Shown piece after piece: positions 24,430-36,504 of a stretch of DNA of 64,000 nucleotides. Under the pieces are notes generated by a model. That model worked only from the letters and a program-made list of their open reading frames with translations, had not been told where the DNA came from and searched no databases. Both the position numbers and the translations under genes were made by a program. Positions within the stretch are counted from its first letter, which is position 1. Every line of letters starts with the position of its first letter. The DNA comes from Hygrophila difformis (taxonomy: Eukaryota > Streptophyta > Magnoliopsida > Lamiales > Acanthaceae): the NCBI GenBank assembly GCA_030278955.1, contig JAOANR010000011.1:50393417-50457416 (forward strand), in the 5' to 3' direction.

Positions 24430-25284
24430 ATTGAGCATAGGGACATTTAAAAACCAAAACACCGATTATAATTAATGTGGTCGGCATTGCCGATCCCATT
24501 ACCGACCCCAATTGGGGTCTGTAGTTTTTTTTCAATTTTTTCACTTTTTTTAATTATTTTATTATTTAGTTTATATTTTTATTAAATATTTATTTGATTA
24601 TTTATATAATTTAATTATTTATTTATTTGGACCAATTAATTAATTATTTATTTTATAATTTAATTATTTATTTATTTATTAATTTATTTAATGAATTAAT
24701 ATTTTATTTAATTAATTTTATTTTTATATTTTTTAAAAATAATTTTATATTATTATTTAAATTTATCTTAATTTTTGAATAATTTTATTATTTTAATTCA
24801 TTGATTTTAATTTTTTTGATTTAATTAAATTTATTTTATATTTTATTTAATTAATAAAATCTTTATTATTTAATTAATTTAATTTTAGTTTATATTTTAT
24901 ATTTCTATTTAATTAACTACAAAAAAAGTCAATTTAGTAATCGAAATTTGCGATCGAACATATTGGGTCGCTATTACCGACCGAAATATTCATATTGATT
25001 ATTGAATTTTATATTGTATATATTATTTTTAATTTTTAATTATGAAATTTAATATTTTTATAAAGTTTTTAATTTAATTAATATTTAATCATATTGATTT
25101 CTGTTTTCTTAAATTTAATTAGTGATTTAATTAATTTTACCCATTTAATTAATTAATTATTCTACAATTTATTTAATTAATATCAATTTTTATACTATTA
25201 TTTTTTAAGTTATTAATTACATATTAATATATAAAAATATTATATATATTTAATAAATTACATATAATAACATAAAAAGTTGTG

Positions 25285-25432
25285 TATCCGGATGGCCCGC
25301 GCGCGGGTGAGGATTGCACTTCACCTGGGTTCGAATCCCCTCGGGTTTATATTGGTGGTGCAAAGGGCTAGCTCAGTTAGGGTTGTGGCTAGGTGATGCG
25401 AGGTTGTAGATTCGAGCTCTCCTGAACACATT
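25285..25432 (+). repeat. Two adjacent tRNA-like (pol III) modules within the CACTA element
   Basis: The first module runs from GGATGGCCCGCGCGCGGG to GGGTTCGAATCCCC (B box). The second runs from GGGCTAGCTCAGTTAGG (A box) to GTAGATTCGAGCTCTCC (B-box-like). Neither folds as an obvious complete functional tRNA by eye. It resembles a dimeric SINE head captured by the DNA transposon. Confidence 0.5.
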
Positions 25433-25620
25433 TATTTCATATAAGAAATTTACCAAATGGGGTCGGTAATGGAGTTTGTAATTTCGGGTCCTCGAGGTCC
25501 CTAGACCTTGCTTACCGACTCCAATGTTGGTCGGTAATGGGGTTGGTAAAACGAAATTTTCTTGTAGTGTTATAAGTTATAAGACATGACCCCTATTTCA
25601 AGTTATCATTCCCAATTTTG

Positions 25621-27242
25621 CATTTTATATATATTATAATAATTATATCCGACAATTCATTTATTATTTTAAATTAATCGTTATTGGTAAAATAAGATTT
25701 ACTTTTATGTTGCGCATTAATTGAAAATATGTAATCCTACATTCGTTTTTCTGAATTATTTCATTTTTCTCGCGATTCGTACAGTTTTAATAATTAATAA
25801 TTTTTTTGCGGTATAATAATTAATAATTCAAACAATATATGAATAAAAGTTATATACTCTAAAACTACTTGTTAAGCGAATACAACAACATATTATTTAA
25901 CTCTATTTCATTATATATAATTCGATAAAAAGTTAAATCAAAAGCTTTATAATAAACAATACAAAAATCGCAATGTTCATAAAAAAAAAAGAAGAAGAAG
26001 AAGAGAGGAAGTATATTTTTAAAAATAGTCTATCATATTAGTATTGAGGCAACTGATGTGAATTTGACTGCTAGTACACATGAGCGTTGTCGTTGGAACT
26101 AGAAGATGTAGCCTCTTCATGTGAGCGATGACATATTGACCATTGCCATTTGCCCCAAATGTATTCACACAATTCTCATTCTCTATGATTTATCCTTCTC
26201 CGATCACAATTTTTATTTTTCAGTAATATAATCATCAAGAGCTGCTTCTTCGATTCCAGTATTCAACCATCACAGTTTCGTCCTTAGCTTACTTGTACGC
26301 AGTCGCTGCTCTTTTTCAAGCACACAATGAATCAAAAAACTCGACTATACAAGAACAATAGGTATGTCCCCATGCCCATGGAATGCCATATTAACCTTCA
26401 ATGACACATGTTTAAGTCCCTTGCTCGATGAGTTTTTTTTTTTTTTTTTTAAAGGAAAAAAAAAACGTTTTTACTCTTACTTTTAAAAATGAATTAAGGT
26501 TTTAACAATATCTTAAACCCATCCAAACAAGTAGTAACATTTATATGTATTCAAAATAAATTTTTAACTTATGTAAGTGCTACTACTTTTAAAAACAACT
26601 TTAGTTTAAAAAACTAGGTTTTTATTTTTAATTAGAAATAGTAAAAGATAACAAAAAAAAAAAGAATCCAAATATGGCCTAAGTAATACTATTGGAGAAT
26701 AACCCCCAAAAAGCAGCACATATATATATATATATATGAAGTATTTTTTAGAAAGAATATAAAGAATAAATTAAATTGAACAATGGCAACACGAGTATTA
26801 ACTATCTTTAGATTAATTTTCAAATTATTTAAAAATTATAAGAATTTTTTTTTGAAAAATTATAAAATAAATAAAAATTTGACAAGAAGATTATTATAAG
26901 TAGTATTTAAATTATGTATATTAATTAATATAATAATTTATTTACATTTTATCCAGTGTTTTCTACGTTAACATAAAAGAAAAATTAAAATGGCAGAAGA
27001 AAAAGAATTGTAACCCTATTGGGGTGAGGAAAACTTGATTCGATGCTTGATTAGTTGAATTTTAAAAATATAAAATAAAAATTATTAGACACAATTTAAA
27101 CTTTATTAAGTGTAACAAATTTATATTTTACAGTATAATAAGTAAAACTTTCAATTTAAATTTAAATTATATACTTCTATCTAGCCTAATTAAATTGGGG
27201 GTTTAACTTTAATTTTGTTACTTTTCAAGCTAAAAATACTCT
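25621..27242. other. AT-rich intergenic DNA
   Basis: No gene is recognised. There is a (TA)n run at about 26717-26737 and several A/T tracts. The somewhat less AT-rich stretch 26040-26400 has no long frame or recognisable product. Confidence 0.5.
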
Positions 27243-27250
27243 ATCACCCC

Positions 27251-28005
27251 TAGGGGTGTTAATGAGCCAGGGTAGTTCGCGAACAGTTCGAGTTCGGTTC
27301 GGTCAAAATTCGGCTCGAATAGGCTCGACTCGAGTTCGAGTTCGACTCGAATAATTTACAAACCAAGCCAAACACCTTTGAGTTCGGCTCGAAAAGCTCG
27401 CGAACATGCTCGTGTTCTATTAACTTATAATACAAATCTCATACAATACATGTCTTTTGAAATGTATTGTACTAATACTATATTTGTTTAGACTTTAAAA
27501 TAAATTTAGAGTCTATGACTATTTTTCCGACATGTCTATCCTAAGCAATTAACATCTCCTTTTAAAGGAGTGTGAAATGAAAGAAGTATTTATTTATTAG
27601 TAAATATATTTATTTTTATACATATATATATTTATTAGCAAATATAGAGGTTATATAAAACATTAAAAGTTAAAGTATGTCTGGATCAAATATGACATAA
27701 TTTATTGGGATATATGGAATAATTTTTAAATTATAAATATATTTTTAAAATTATTTAAATATATAGATTAAATAAAATATAAATAATTTATATGCAATAT
27801 ATATTAAATATAATTTTTTTTATAAATTATGTGAAAATGAAAAATGAGACTGTTCGAGCTCGGTTCGATTTCGTCAAAGCTCGGTCAACGCTCGGCTCGA
27901 AGTAGCTCGGTCAATGCTCGGCTCGGTCAAAGCTCGGCTCGAATTCTTACGAGCTCAAGCCGAGCTCACCAGTGTTCGGTCTCAGTTCGGCTCGTTACAC
28001 CCCTA
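27251..28005. mobile_element. hAT-like non-autonomous element (755 bp) upstream of TOM20
   Basis: The ends TAGGGGTGTTAATGAGCC and GGCTCGTTACACCCCTA are imperfect inverted repeats. A perfect 8-bp duplication ATCACCCC flanks it (27243-27250 and 28006-28013). The interior has many GCTCGGCTCGA-type motifs. It ends about 215 bp before the TOM20 start codon, so it may have contributed promoter sequence. Confidence 0.82.
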
Positions 28006-28221
28006 ATCACCCCCAACCCTACCTGGCTATTACAAATGTTTTTGGCCTATTCAGCTTCAGCCCACAAAGGGAACAAAGCCTGCCGAGTGCTGAGTACTGG
28101 CACGGAACTAGTAGTATATATTCAGAAATTGAGCCCTAGATTTGAAGGCTATCGTCAGATATTTTCTCCGTTTCTCCCTTCTTTTTATAGGAGGAACAAA
28201 ATCAAGTCTGTCGACGGAATC

Positions 28222-29792
28222 ATGGATATGTCCAGCGATTTTGATCGCCTCCTTTTCTTCGAGCACGCTCGCCAGACCGCTGAGGCTTCATATGCTAAGA
28301 ACCCTCTCGATGCTGATGTTCGTTCACTCTCTTATGAACCCTATCTTTCGCTATTTCCGTTTCTTATTCTGTTTCTGCTCCTTGTTAATTTAATCGTTCA
28401 ATTTATTTATATATTTTTATTTTCTATTGGTTATTCTAGAATCTGACAAGATGGGGTGGAGTGTTACTGGAATTATCGCAGTTTCAGAACGGCCCTGAAT
28501 CGAAGAAAATGGTTCAAGGTGCGACTATACTTAACTAAAACCATTTTCGTCTTGTGTTGCTACTCTTTGTCCGTAACCTGTTTTTCGTGTTCACTTTTTG
28601 TTGATATTGTTGGAGATATAGTTCATAGTGAATTATTTATTTATGCGAAACTAATGATGTTTATTCCAGCTAATGGGGATGATTTGTTTAAATCCAGATA
28701 TATGAATAAGGTTGCTCATAAATGATAACCAATATTCTCCATTGTGCTGAATGCACAATGGTTGAGATTTTTTGTTTTTTAATCCAGTGTTACCTGGTAG
28801 TATATGAGAATCAAATTTAGGTTTTTACTGTTGATCACTGAGCTAGGTTTGCTTAATTTTGTTCAGATGCCATAGAGAAACTAGAGGAGGCATTAGTTAT
28901 TAATCCTGAAAAGCATGATGCCCTCTGGTGCCTTGGAAATGCATACACTTCGAATGCATTTCTCATTCCAGATCTTGATGAGGCCAAGGGCCACTTCGAT
29001 AAAGCAGTCCAGGCCTTTGAGCAAGCCTATGAACTGGTACATGTAGTTAAAGATGAAAGAGTTTCTGTTTTTTGCTTTTAGATTCCTTGCTGAATTTTTT
29101 TTTCTGGCCACGCTATCAACTGGTGCAGGAACCAACAAATGAACTCTATAAGAAATCTGTAGAGGTTGCTGCTAAGGTATCTATCCCGCTGAAAACTGTT
29201 ACATCATGTGTATTTTTGTTTATTCTCCAAGAATAGGCTTTGTTTTTGCATTTAAATTTTTATGCTATTACTTTTAGATGCTCAGAAATAAGATGAAGTT
29301 GTATTGTTGTGCTAAATTTTGAAATGTGGTATTATGTTTTGGTGTTGGGTTTGATTCGTGGAGTCCTTTGTGTCAAACACATTGAGCTATTTTGCTTCTG
29401 CTTTTAAAATTAGCAGTTTATATGTATAGATAGATATATCTGTGTGTGTGTCCATTTTCTTTTTTAATCTCAGTGCATTGTGTTTTCAAATATCTTGTTA
29501 TTATTTCCTTAATCTTTTACATCTATTTCATATGGTGTTTGTATCCTATGTGTATGGATTTCTGGTTGCTGAACTCTGAGGCTGGAGGGTGTGGTTTCGG
29601 TGCCTACACCAATGCATGCCTCATACCTTGGAAGAGGTGTTCCATTGTTGTGTGCCTTGTCCCCTTTACGAGTGCCCTAGATTATTAATATAATGCCCTA
29701 TTTTGTTTATGTTAGATTTGAATGTCTAGATGATGATTTATAGTCATTATAAGTGTACTTTGCATGTTGTATATGAGTATAATTTATATTTG

Positions 29793-29829
<37 letters not shown>

Positions 29830-30745
29830 CCATGTGGGAAATGCAGTGTGCTTCAATATCGCATGTGCCTACTGCCTCGTGGCATGGCTTTATTTATCTT
29901 TTGCTCCATGGCATGCAGCCATTCACTTTTTACATTGAAGTACTGTTGGTCATTGAACGTGGTTGTATCTCCTTGTTTTTCATGTATTGGCAATGGACTT
30001 ATTCACCTCTATTCTTTTATGCTTTATTAAGGCTCCTGAGTTGCATGTGGAGGTTCACAAGCATGGTTTGGGTCAACAGGCCATGGGACCAAGCTCTTCA
30101 TCATCAACTGGCACAAAGGTAAACTATTTGAGTTAGTTGCTTGTTGCCAATTCATTGTTGGAGCCTGGAGGTTGGTCTTAGCTGAAAGAGTGTATTCATA
30201 TTTCTATTCTGAATCATTGTTTAATAGTGTTTGTCATCTCATGATAAGGTAACCCGACCTCATTACTTGGCTGTAAATAAATCTCTGAGGCATGTATTTG
30301 TCCGTATTAAGTTTTCCCAGCACCATCCCTATCTGCTCGTTCCTTCATTAAGTTTCCTCTGCATTTTATGTGTAAAGTGGCTATATTTGAAAAGTTATTG
30401 GTTGAATGATTCCAGAGTTTATTTGTTATTGATAATTGTTATTTTAGTGTTTTGGTTTCCTTGGGTCCCTATTCATTTTATAATCTTTTAGCTCATGAAT
30501 ATATTCCTGGATTTGATTGTTGCTAGTTTGGCAGTAGCTTCCTTTGTTGAATCTTGATTATAGTATGCTAAATTGTTGAATAAATTCAGTGCATGCCTCA
30601 TTTCCTGCAGAAACAGAGTGCAAAGAAGAGCAAGAGCAGTGACCTTAAGTATGACATATTTGGATGGGTGATACTTGCAGTGGGCATTGTTGCATGGGTG
30701 GGATTTGCAAAATCTAATTTGCCCCCTCCACCTCCAACAAGATAA
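28222..30745 (+). CDS. TOM20: Mitochondrial import receptor subunit TOM20 (plant type)
   Basis: Six exons: 28222-28317, 28440-28518, 28867-29036, 29129-29176, 30032-30118, 30611-30745. They join in phase to 204 aa. The protein starts [20 protein letters not shown] and continues with [15 protein letters not shown] and [20 protein letters not shown], the TPR-like presequence-binding part of plant TOM20. A linker ([20 protein letters not shown]) leads to a C-terminal transmembrane anchor [18 protein letters not shown], and the protein ends PPPPPTR. Plant TOM20 is tail-anchored in the outer mitochondrial membrane with its receptor domain in the cytosol, opposite to animal and fungal TOM20. It recognises presequences for the TOM complex. 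The start Met matches the family and lies in a short 5' UTR. Confidence 0.96.
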
Positions 30746-31303
30746 GTTATGTGGCATTTGCTTTTTGTGTAAGTCAGCTGGGAATCTTGACAAAGAGGAG
30801 TTTTCTTTGTTTAGTCGGGATTATCCATCTAGAGAACACCCGTTTTTATCCCTTTTAGTTAAAATTTTGACTTAGAAGTCATCAATTACTGTAACGGATC
30901 ATTTAAGAGAGCTTTTGTATTTTATCTTTACGATTTATGATTGCCTCATAAAGTTTTAGAAGGGTTCATTCCATCATTTATATTTGAATTTGTTATCAAT
31001 GGCTGGAGAGTTGGCAAAATCTCAGCAGTTTGGCTTTTATTATGCTGGAACTCGTCGAGCTCACATTTGTGATGGTGCTCATTCATCATGTATATGGAGG
31101 ATGTATTTTTTTCATGGATTTCTGTGCTTTGTGCTCAAGCTATTATTTTGATCTGAATCTAAATGCTTTGGTTTCTTATATACATGTAACCAGCTTCCTC
31201 AAGTTTTTAAACCTGCATGCTTCATTTTTTTTTCCCAGCAGAATCTAAATTATTTAACCTGAGTACTATTATGTGCTTCTATTTGCTGCGCACTGCACTT
31301 GTA

Positions 31304-31314
31304 CGGAGTACTTT

Positions 31315-31365
<51 letters not shown>

Positions 31366-31400
31366 AACAAAGCCATTCAAGGCCGGAGTACTTTAGTTTT
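31304..31400 (-). mobile_element. Ultra-short retroposon with 43-bp T tract and 17-bp target duplication
   Basis: CGGAGTACTTTAGTTTT occurs perfectly at 31304-31320 and 31384-31400. The insert is T43 followed by GCAACAAAGCCATTCAAGGC. On the minus strand this is a 20-bp body with GAATGGCTTTGTTGC and a long poly(A) tail. The body is similar to the 3' end of the SINE at 48853-49019 (CTTCAATGGCTCC). Confidence 0.78.
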
Positions 31401-32264
31401 CATATACTGTGACTTGAATTTTCTTTCTTTTGTTTTTTTACTCGTCAGTCTTTTAAAGTGTAAATATGATGGGATGGTCCAGTGCTCTTTATTTTATATT
31501 AAATATGGGAATGGATCTTAATTGTGGTACACCATTACAATGAGGGTTTTGTGGCTTGTCCTAAATGTTCGATTATAGGCATGTATCACTAATGTAAAAT
31601 ATTTGAAACTATACCACATTCTGCAATGTCCAGCATAAACTCCAGGGCCGATTTTTTAATTTTTTTTTTTTTAAAAAAAATTTAAGTCGCAGGTATTGCA
31701 TATATAATGTACCAAGAGACTAAATTTGCAAATAAGAGAAGAAGAATTGATGTTTCGAATCAATTTGAAGGGGAATCTAACAAAGATTCAATTATATTCT
31801 AGTACTTCCTATTCAATGCATACCATCTAAGATTTGATGGAATATTGTTGAATTTCGGTCGAAATTTGAATGGGGATGGACGGATGGTTAAATAAAGTGT
31901 TAAAAAAAAGTTAAAAATATGGGGCTTAAAATTCTAAATAGGGCACATGATGCCGTAAGATCATTTATAATCAATGAGCTTAAAAAAAAAAAAAAGGGAG
32001 TTGAAACAAAATTGATTATAAATTTGATACATTAATAATCAATGAGCTTGAGTTAGAGAAGTTCGTTGAAAATTTGATATGTAGCACGATCGAGGATTGA
32101 ATGTTTGTTGAATAATTCTACCATTCTCTCATTTGTCCCGGCTCCCAAGATTTAGTGAAATCGGTTATGCCCACGCCACATTGGATCGAAAATTAATCCC
32201 TCGATGATCTGCAAAGACATTTAAGGGCGATTGGATCCAAGATTAATCATCGATGATCTGCAAG

Positions 32265-32373
32265 GGCAATTAAGAGCGTCTCTCCCAAAGCAGTTTTTTC
32301 CATACACAAGGCTCGAACCCGAAACCTTGCTTAAGCGTCTAGAGCTCCATCCACTCAAGCCAACTGCTGTTGG
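32265..32373 (-). mobile_element. tRNA-derived SINE fragment (second family)
   Basis: On the minus strand CAGTTGGCTTGAGTGGATGG (A-box-like) is followed by a GGTTTCGGGTTCGAGCC B box, about 45 bp apart, as in a tRNA-related SINE head. The 3' limit is unclear. Confidence 0.45.
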
Positions 32374-32420
32374 TAAAATTGGTGACCTTTCTATGTAATC
32401 CTCTTCAAAATAATTACTTA

Positions 32421-32627
32421 CTCCCTCCGTATTAAAAAATGTTAACATTACTAGTTTTCACGCAATCCAATACACATTTGTAAAGAGTAATATCTCAAAT
32501 TTTATAAAGTATAAAATTATAAAAGTTTAATATTATAAAACTAAGTTACACAATGAATAGTTTACTATGCAAACATTAACATTTTAGTTTACTATGCAAA
32601 CATTAATATTTTTCAAAACCGGAGAAG
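32421..32627. mobile_element. Stowaway-like MITE with adjacent 54-bp tandem duplication
   Basis: The left end CTCCCTCCGTATT and the right end AACCGGAGAAG are imperfect inverted repeats flanked by TA. The right terminal segment with AACCGGAGAAGTATAATATT is duplicated in tandem and continues to about 32719. Confidence 0.6.
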
Positions 32628-32925
32628 TATAATATTTCTATGTTTTGTCACATAAAAATGATTAAATCAAAACCGGAGAAGTATAATATTTCTATGTTTT
32701 GTCACATAAAAATGATTAAATGAGATGGAAAATAGGAGTGTGAAAGTGAAGGAAAAACAAAAACAAAATGAAACGGCGTCGTATCGGTCTTACGCTTACT
32801 GTCTTACATTTTCGTGGTTGCGGTCTATTGTAAATTCACATTCACTTGTACTAATTCTGAGTCTTCGTTTCCATTTTCCTACAATATACAGTCTCTACTG
32901 AAGAGCCAAATTATAGGTTTCAACA

Positions 32926-35310
32926 ATGGATTTTCAGAATTCGGGAATGCTTTCCAGAGACCAGTTGCTTTTTCTTTTTAACCGATTTTCCGCTCTCACC
33001 TCGCAACCCGGTCATTTACTACTCCATTTCTTTTTGTTTCTTCCTTCGTTTCAACTCATTTCTTTCTTTACACGCACTGTACTTGGTTTCTTTTGCAGAT
33101 GTCAAGAAACGGATTGCCGACGCCGTCAGCGATAAGCAAGTAAGTTGTTTCTATTTTAGTTGAATTCCGCCCCCGCCCCCGCTCAGATTTTTTAAGCACT
33201 TTGATTTTTCTTTTCATGAAAATAAATACCTCCGCAATGTTTGATTTTCGGTTCGGCATCATCTGACTATCTGTGGACTCTGGTGGAAATTTCAGATATG
33301 CAAATACTCCTTTTTCGAGTTATTTAGATTCACAGGAGTATTCGCATTCACATATTTTTTTTAGAGATATTGTTGAATTTTGCATTTGGAACGTGATGAT
33401 ATGTTTAGATATGATTTTGTCGCGACTGGAAATTGAACTTGTCTTCTCACTTCTGTTATGATCTGAGGTTACTCTAGTTACTAGTAGTTAACAAACAGGT
33501 TGTGGAGAGCATTATCTTTAATCTTTCTTTCATTTTTGGTTATTTTCATCCACAAGAAAATCGTTGTTTTAATCCATGAACATGACCTGCTTAGCACTAT
33601 TTTGTTTTGCTGACAATTGAAAATAAATAATTTTAGGAGGCTGTTGCAGTAACTACTGCAATACAGGGAGACATCTTTTTGGAGATGGGAGTTGGTAAGT
33701 GTCTCTAGTTGGAAAAGTTCATTTCTATGCTTTTTGGGGTCAATTTCTGAATTTCTCTTATCGAGCTAACATTAACATCTGCTCTGGGGTTGACAAACTT
33801 TTTGGCAGAAAAATTGGCTTTGGGCGTTCTATTTTCTTTCTTAAAATCTTGTTTGTCATACGATGGAGAAAGTTTTTTTTATAAGACAGAAAATTGGTTG
33901 GGACAAGGGACTAAATCTATTGCTGGTAGTTGGAAATCTGTAAAATATACTTTGGTTCCTAATAGTGGTTGAAACACCATTTGCAGTCTTTATAAATATT
34001 CAACTTCCAAATGAGATGTCATTTGGGCACAATATTCTATACTTTTGAAATTCCATGTGCATAGCAATGTTTGGCTTTTTGCATACTTGCATGAGAATAC
34101 ATAACTTCTCTAATGCAGATCCACAGTTTGGCCTTTCTTGCTTGGGAAAAGTGAACCTGGCTTATGAAAATGACCAGGATTTGATGATTCAATTTTATGG
34201 TTTTGTAGCCAAGTAAGTGTAATATATCCAGCCATTTGATCTTTATTAGTTCGGGAACTGTTTAACTGTTGCCTATTGGTTCAATCATTATGGATTCAGA
34301 AAGAAAAAAAATTTTAGTGTCTTTTATGTAATATGCTGTGGCTTCTGGTGAACTCAACAATGCAGTAGTCAACCCTTTGTCATCAATGGACTTTATGGTG
34401 CTAATTCTGCACAGTGCTATTTGATGCATGAAAATACTGTTCCCTTTAAAAGATATCTGACCTTGCCTCATGTTCGTGGATCAACAACGGCTAGATATGT
34501 AGGACCTGCATAAACTCAGGCTTTTGATGTTGTTTATGTCTCGTCGCATATCTATTGTATCTGTCATTTGTTTGTGGAAAATGGCATGACATTGACTCAA
34601 TCAAACACAATTCAGCTTAACAATACTTTATTTGACATGAAAGAGAGGAGTTAGCTTGTGAGGAAGCAGAGCTTGGGCCTGAAAAATTTGCTGAAAGAAT
34701 TGAAATGCAGAGATATTTACAAGAACAGGCATGTTCTTTTTCTTTGACCAATTTTTATATTTGGTGAAAGAGCAATGACTAATTTAGGTTGATTAAGTTG
34801 CAGCAATTGGAGATGCTGAAATACATGCGCCATTTCAACTTGGATGATCAGTCTGCAGTCCTTGACAAGGTGTGTTGTTGAAATTAGTTGGCAGTCTATT
34901 TTATAGTACTTGTATCGCTGGTTCTTGCCATCATCCATTTTCTATCCAATACTAGGATACGGACATGTACATTATCATCCTTATGCACGTTACTGTCGCC
35001 ACCTTGGTTCATTTATTTTGTTGTAGGATCAGTGATCGTATCCTGAACTTTACCAAATCCATGCCATTGATTGTATTGTGTTTGTAACAATCTAATCTCG
35101 ACCATGGAATAACAATGAAGCCCAAATTATTAATTTGTCAATTTATTTAGTGGGTGTTGAGCTTCCCATGTAAAAAGATGTTTTGTGGCGCTGCAGATCC
35201 AGCAGCATATGGAGAAGGAAAACTTTGAGGCCGAGGCGTCAGTGCTGTCAGTTGATGAGATCCAGGACATTGTTAGAAGACGGGTATCACCTGTATTTCA
35301 GCCAAGATAA
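32926..35310 (+). CDS. Conserved plant protein of unknown function, 180 aa
   Basis: Seven exons: 32926-33010, 33099-33139, 33637-33694, 34119-34212, 34644-34728, 34804-34869, 35197-35310. They join in phase to 180 aa. The N-terminus has LLFLFNRFSALTSQPDVKKR, followed by AVTTAIQGDIFLEMGVDPQF, FYGFVAKEELACEEAELGPE and QLEMLKYMRHFNLDDQ, and it ends IVRRRVSPVFQPR. It looks helical and soluble, with no signal peptide or membrane segment. I do not recognise a named domain. The regular exon structure and conserved-looking sequence argue for a real gene. Intron 5 starts CAG|GCATGT and ends TTGCAG|CAA, so it is a GC-AG intron; using any nearby GT would break the frame. TATA and expression signals were not resolved. 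Confidence 0.85.
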
Positions 35311-36504
35311 CACTAACAGTAGTGTTGATAAATTCAACCTGAAGATCTCCATAAGGGCGGTACTTGCTGATAACTTTGTTGGCGTGTTGTGCTGGTGTTT
35401 GGTGTCTGTTTTAGTTTTTGCCATTGGGACACCAATGTTAGTTATGGATTGATGTTTGTGTTCCCGTGATTTCTACTTCTCGGTACGCATAGCAGTTGTA
35501 GACTTGTAGCTTTGGAAAATTGTTTTTGAGCTCTCATGGAACCGTTCTAGAGACTTACTAGAACACACAACACATGGGCCTGTGTTAAATAGAGTAGAGT
35601 AATTAATTACTACTAGTACTGGTGTATAATAGGAGTAATTTATTTATGGTAGTAATCCAACATTTAGTAGAGTATAAAGTAGTGGGTCGAAATTGGGAAA
35701 AGGGCGGGGTTCAAAGTTCAAACAAGTACTACTATTATACTCCCTTTTTAAAAGATGAAAGTATTATCGTTTGAATAGTAAACATTATTTATTGAGTAAC
35801 TTTCATTCGAATTTTTAACATAGTTACATAAGATAAAATATAGTTAAGTGAGATCTTGTTAGATTTGTCTAATTACATAGTTCTATAATATTAAAATTTT
35901 GTAATTTTTATTTTATAAAAATTAAAATAAGAAATGTTAAAATGTTTTGAATGATAACGGCGGCCAATCAGGATTCAGGCATACTGAGGCCCCACTGGGC
36001 CCTCCATATTTTCAATTATTCTTTTTTAAAAATCTGCAAGCTCCAGTCGGTCCAATTATTATATTCACATTTCAGAGTAAAGATTCCAGAGATCTAGAAT
36101 TTAAAATACAGTAACTAATTAAAATGTTAATAAAATCAATAATTAGCTTAGATTTTCAGCAATACTAGTATGTTTATTCTATAATAGAAACAGGATCAGG
36201 ATATCGTCAATTTCGTCACATCGCAATCCAAAAAAGAAAAATACAGTAAGTAAAAGTAATAAGTAAAGAAAATAGTAATAATAGTAAAAAAATAAAATTA
36301 AAAAAAAAGGAAATGAAACATGGAATTGAAAAAAGGTTTAGATAATATCGTTGGCAGAGAGAGGGGTCTCTGGGGCTCTCGCATCATAGATCGCTCTGCC
36401 TTTCCGCTTTCCAATTCGGTATTGACTTGTGCCAAACAGAATACTAGAATCGCACAACAGGGGACAACACAGCACCGCCCACCCGCCGCCGCCGCCAAAT
36501 CGAT
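35311..36504. other. Intergenic region
   Basis: 3' UTR of the 180-aa gene, then AT-rich DNA with a decayed Stowaway-like end (ACTCCCTTTTTAAAAGATG) at about 35738. A GC-richer stretch at about 36350-36504 is the likely promoter and 5' UTR of the NTF2 gene. Confidence 0.5.

Larger units (their letters stand above)
23320..25569. mobile_element. Non-autonomous CACTA (En/Spm) element, 2.25 kb
   Basis: The left end is CACTACAAGAAAA and the right end is its exact reverse complement TTTTCTTGTAGTG. Both are flanked by the 3-bp duplication TTA (23317-23319, 25570-25572). Subterminal repeats of the GGTCGGTAATGGGG type occur near both ends. There is no transposase. It contains a nested hAT-like element and a pair of tRNA-like modules. 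Confidence 0.88.
23192..25620 (-). mobile_element. tRNA-derived SINE split by a CACTA element
   Basis: On the minus strand the 3' part (23192-23316) has a GGGGTTCGATTCTCACC B box followed by the shared SINE body and ends in an oligo(A) side at about 23192. The missing 5' head lies beyond the CACTA element, at about 25570-25620, as GGTCATGTCTTATAACTTAT. Removing the CACTA element and one TTA copy joins the two parts without a gap. Confidence 0.6.
30746..32925. other. Intergenic region between TOM20 and the next gene
   Basis: It holds TOM20 3' UTR, a poly(T) retroposon (31304-31400), a degenerate tRNA-related segment (32265-32373), a Stowaway MITE (32421-32627) and a 45-bp near-duplicate of GATTAATC..CGATGATCTGCAA at about 32184 and 32229. 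TAATCAATGAGCTT also occurs twice, at about 31968 and 32036, on either side of an A-tract insert. No further gene is seen. Confidence 0.55.

Noticed and set aside
24155..24544. 129-codon frame on the minus strand
   Set aside because: Lies in the GGGGATCCC-rich arm of a hAT-like element; the glycine-rich reading reflects the repeat.
27844..28446. 200-codon frame upstream of and overlapping TOM20
   Set aside because: Starts inside the hAT-like element and runs into TOM20 exon 1 in the TOM20 frame by chance; the family start is the later ATG at 28222.
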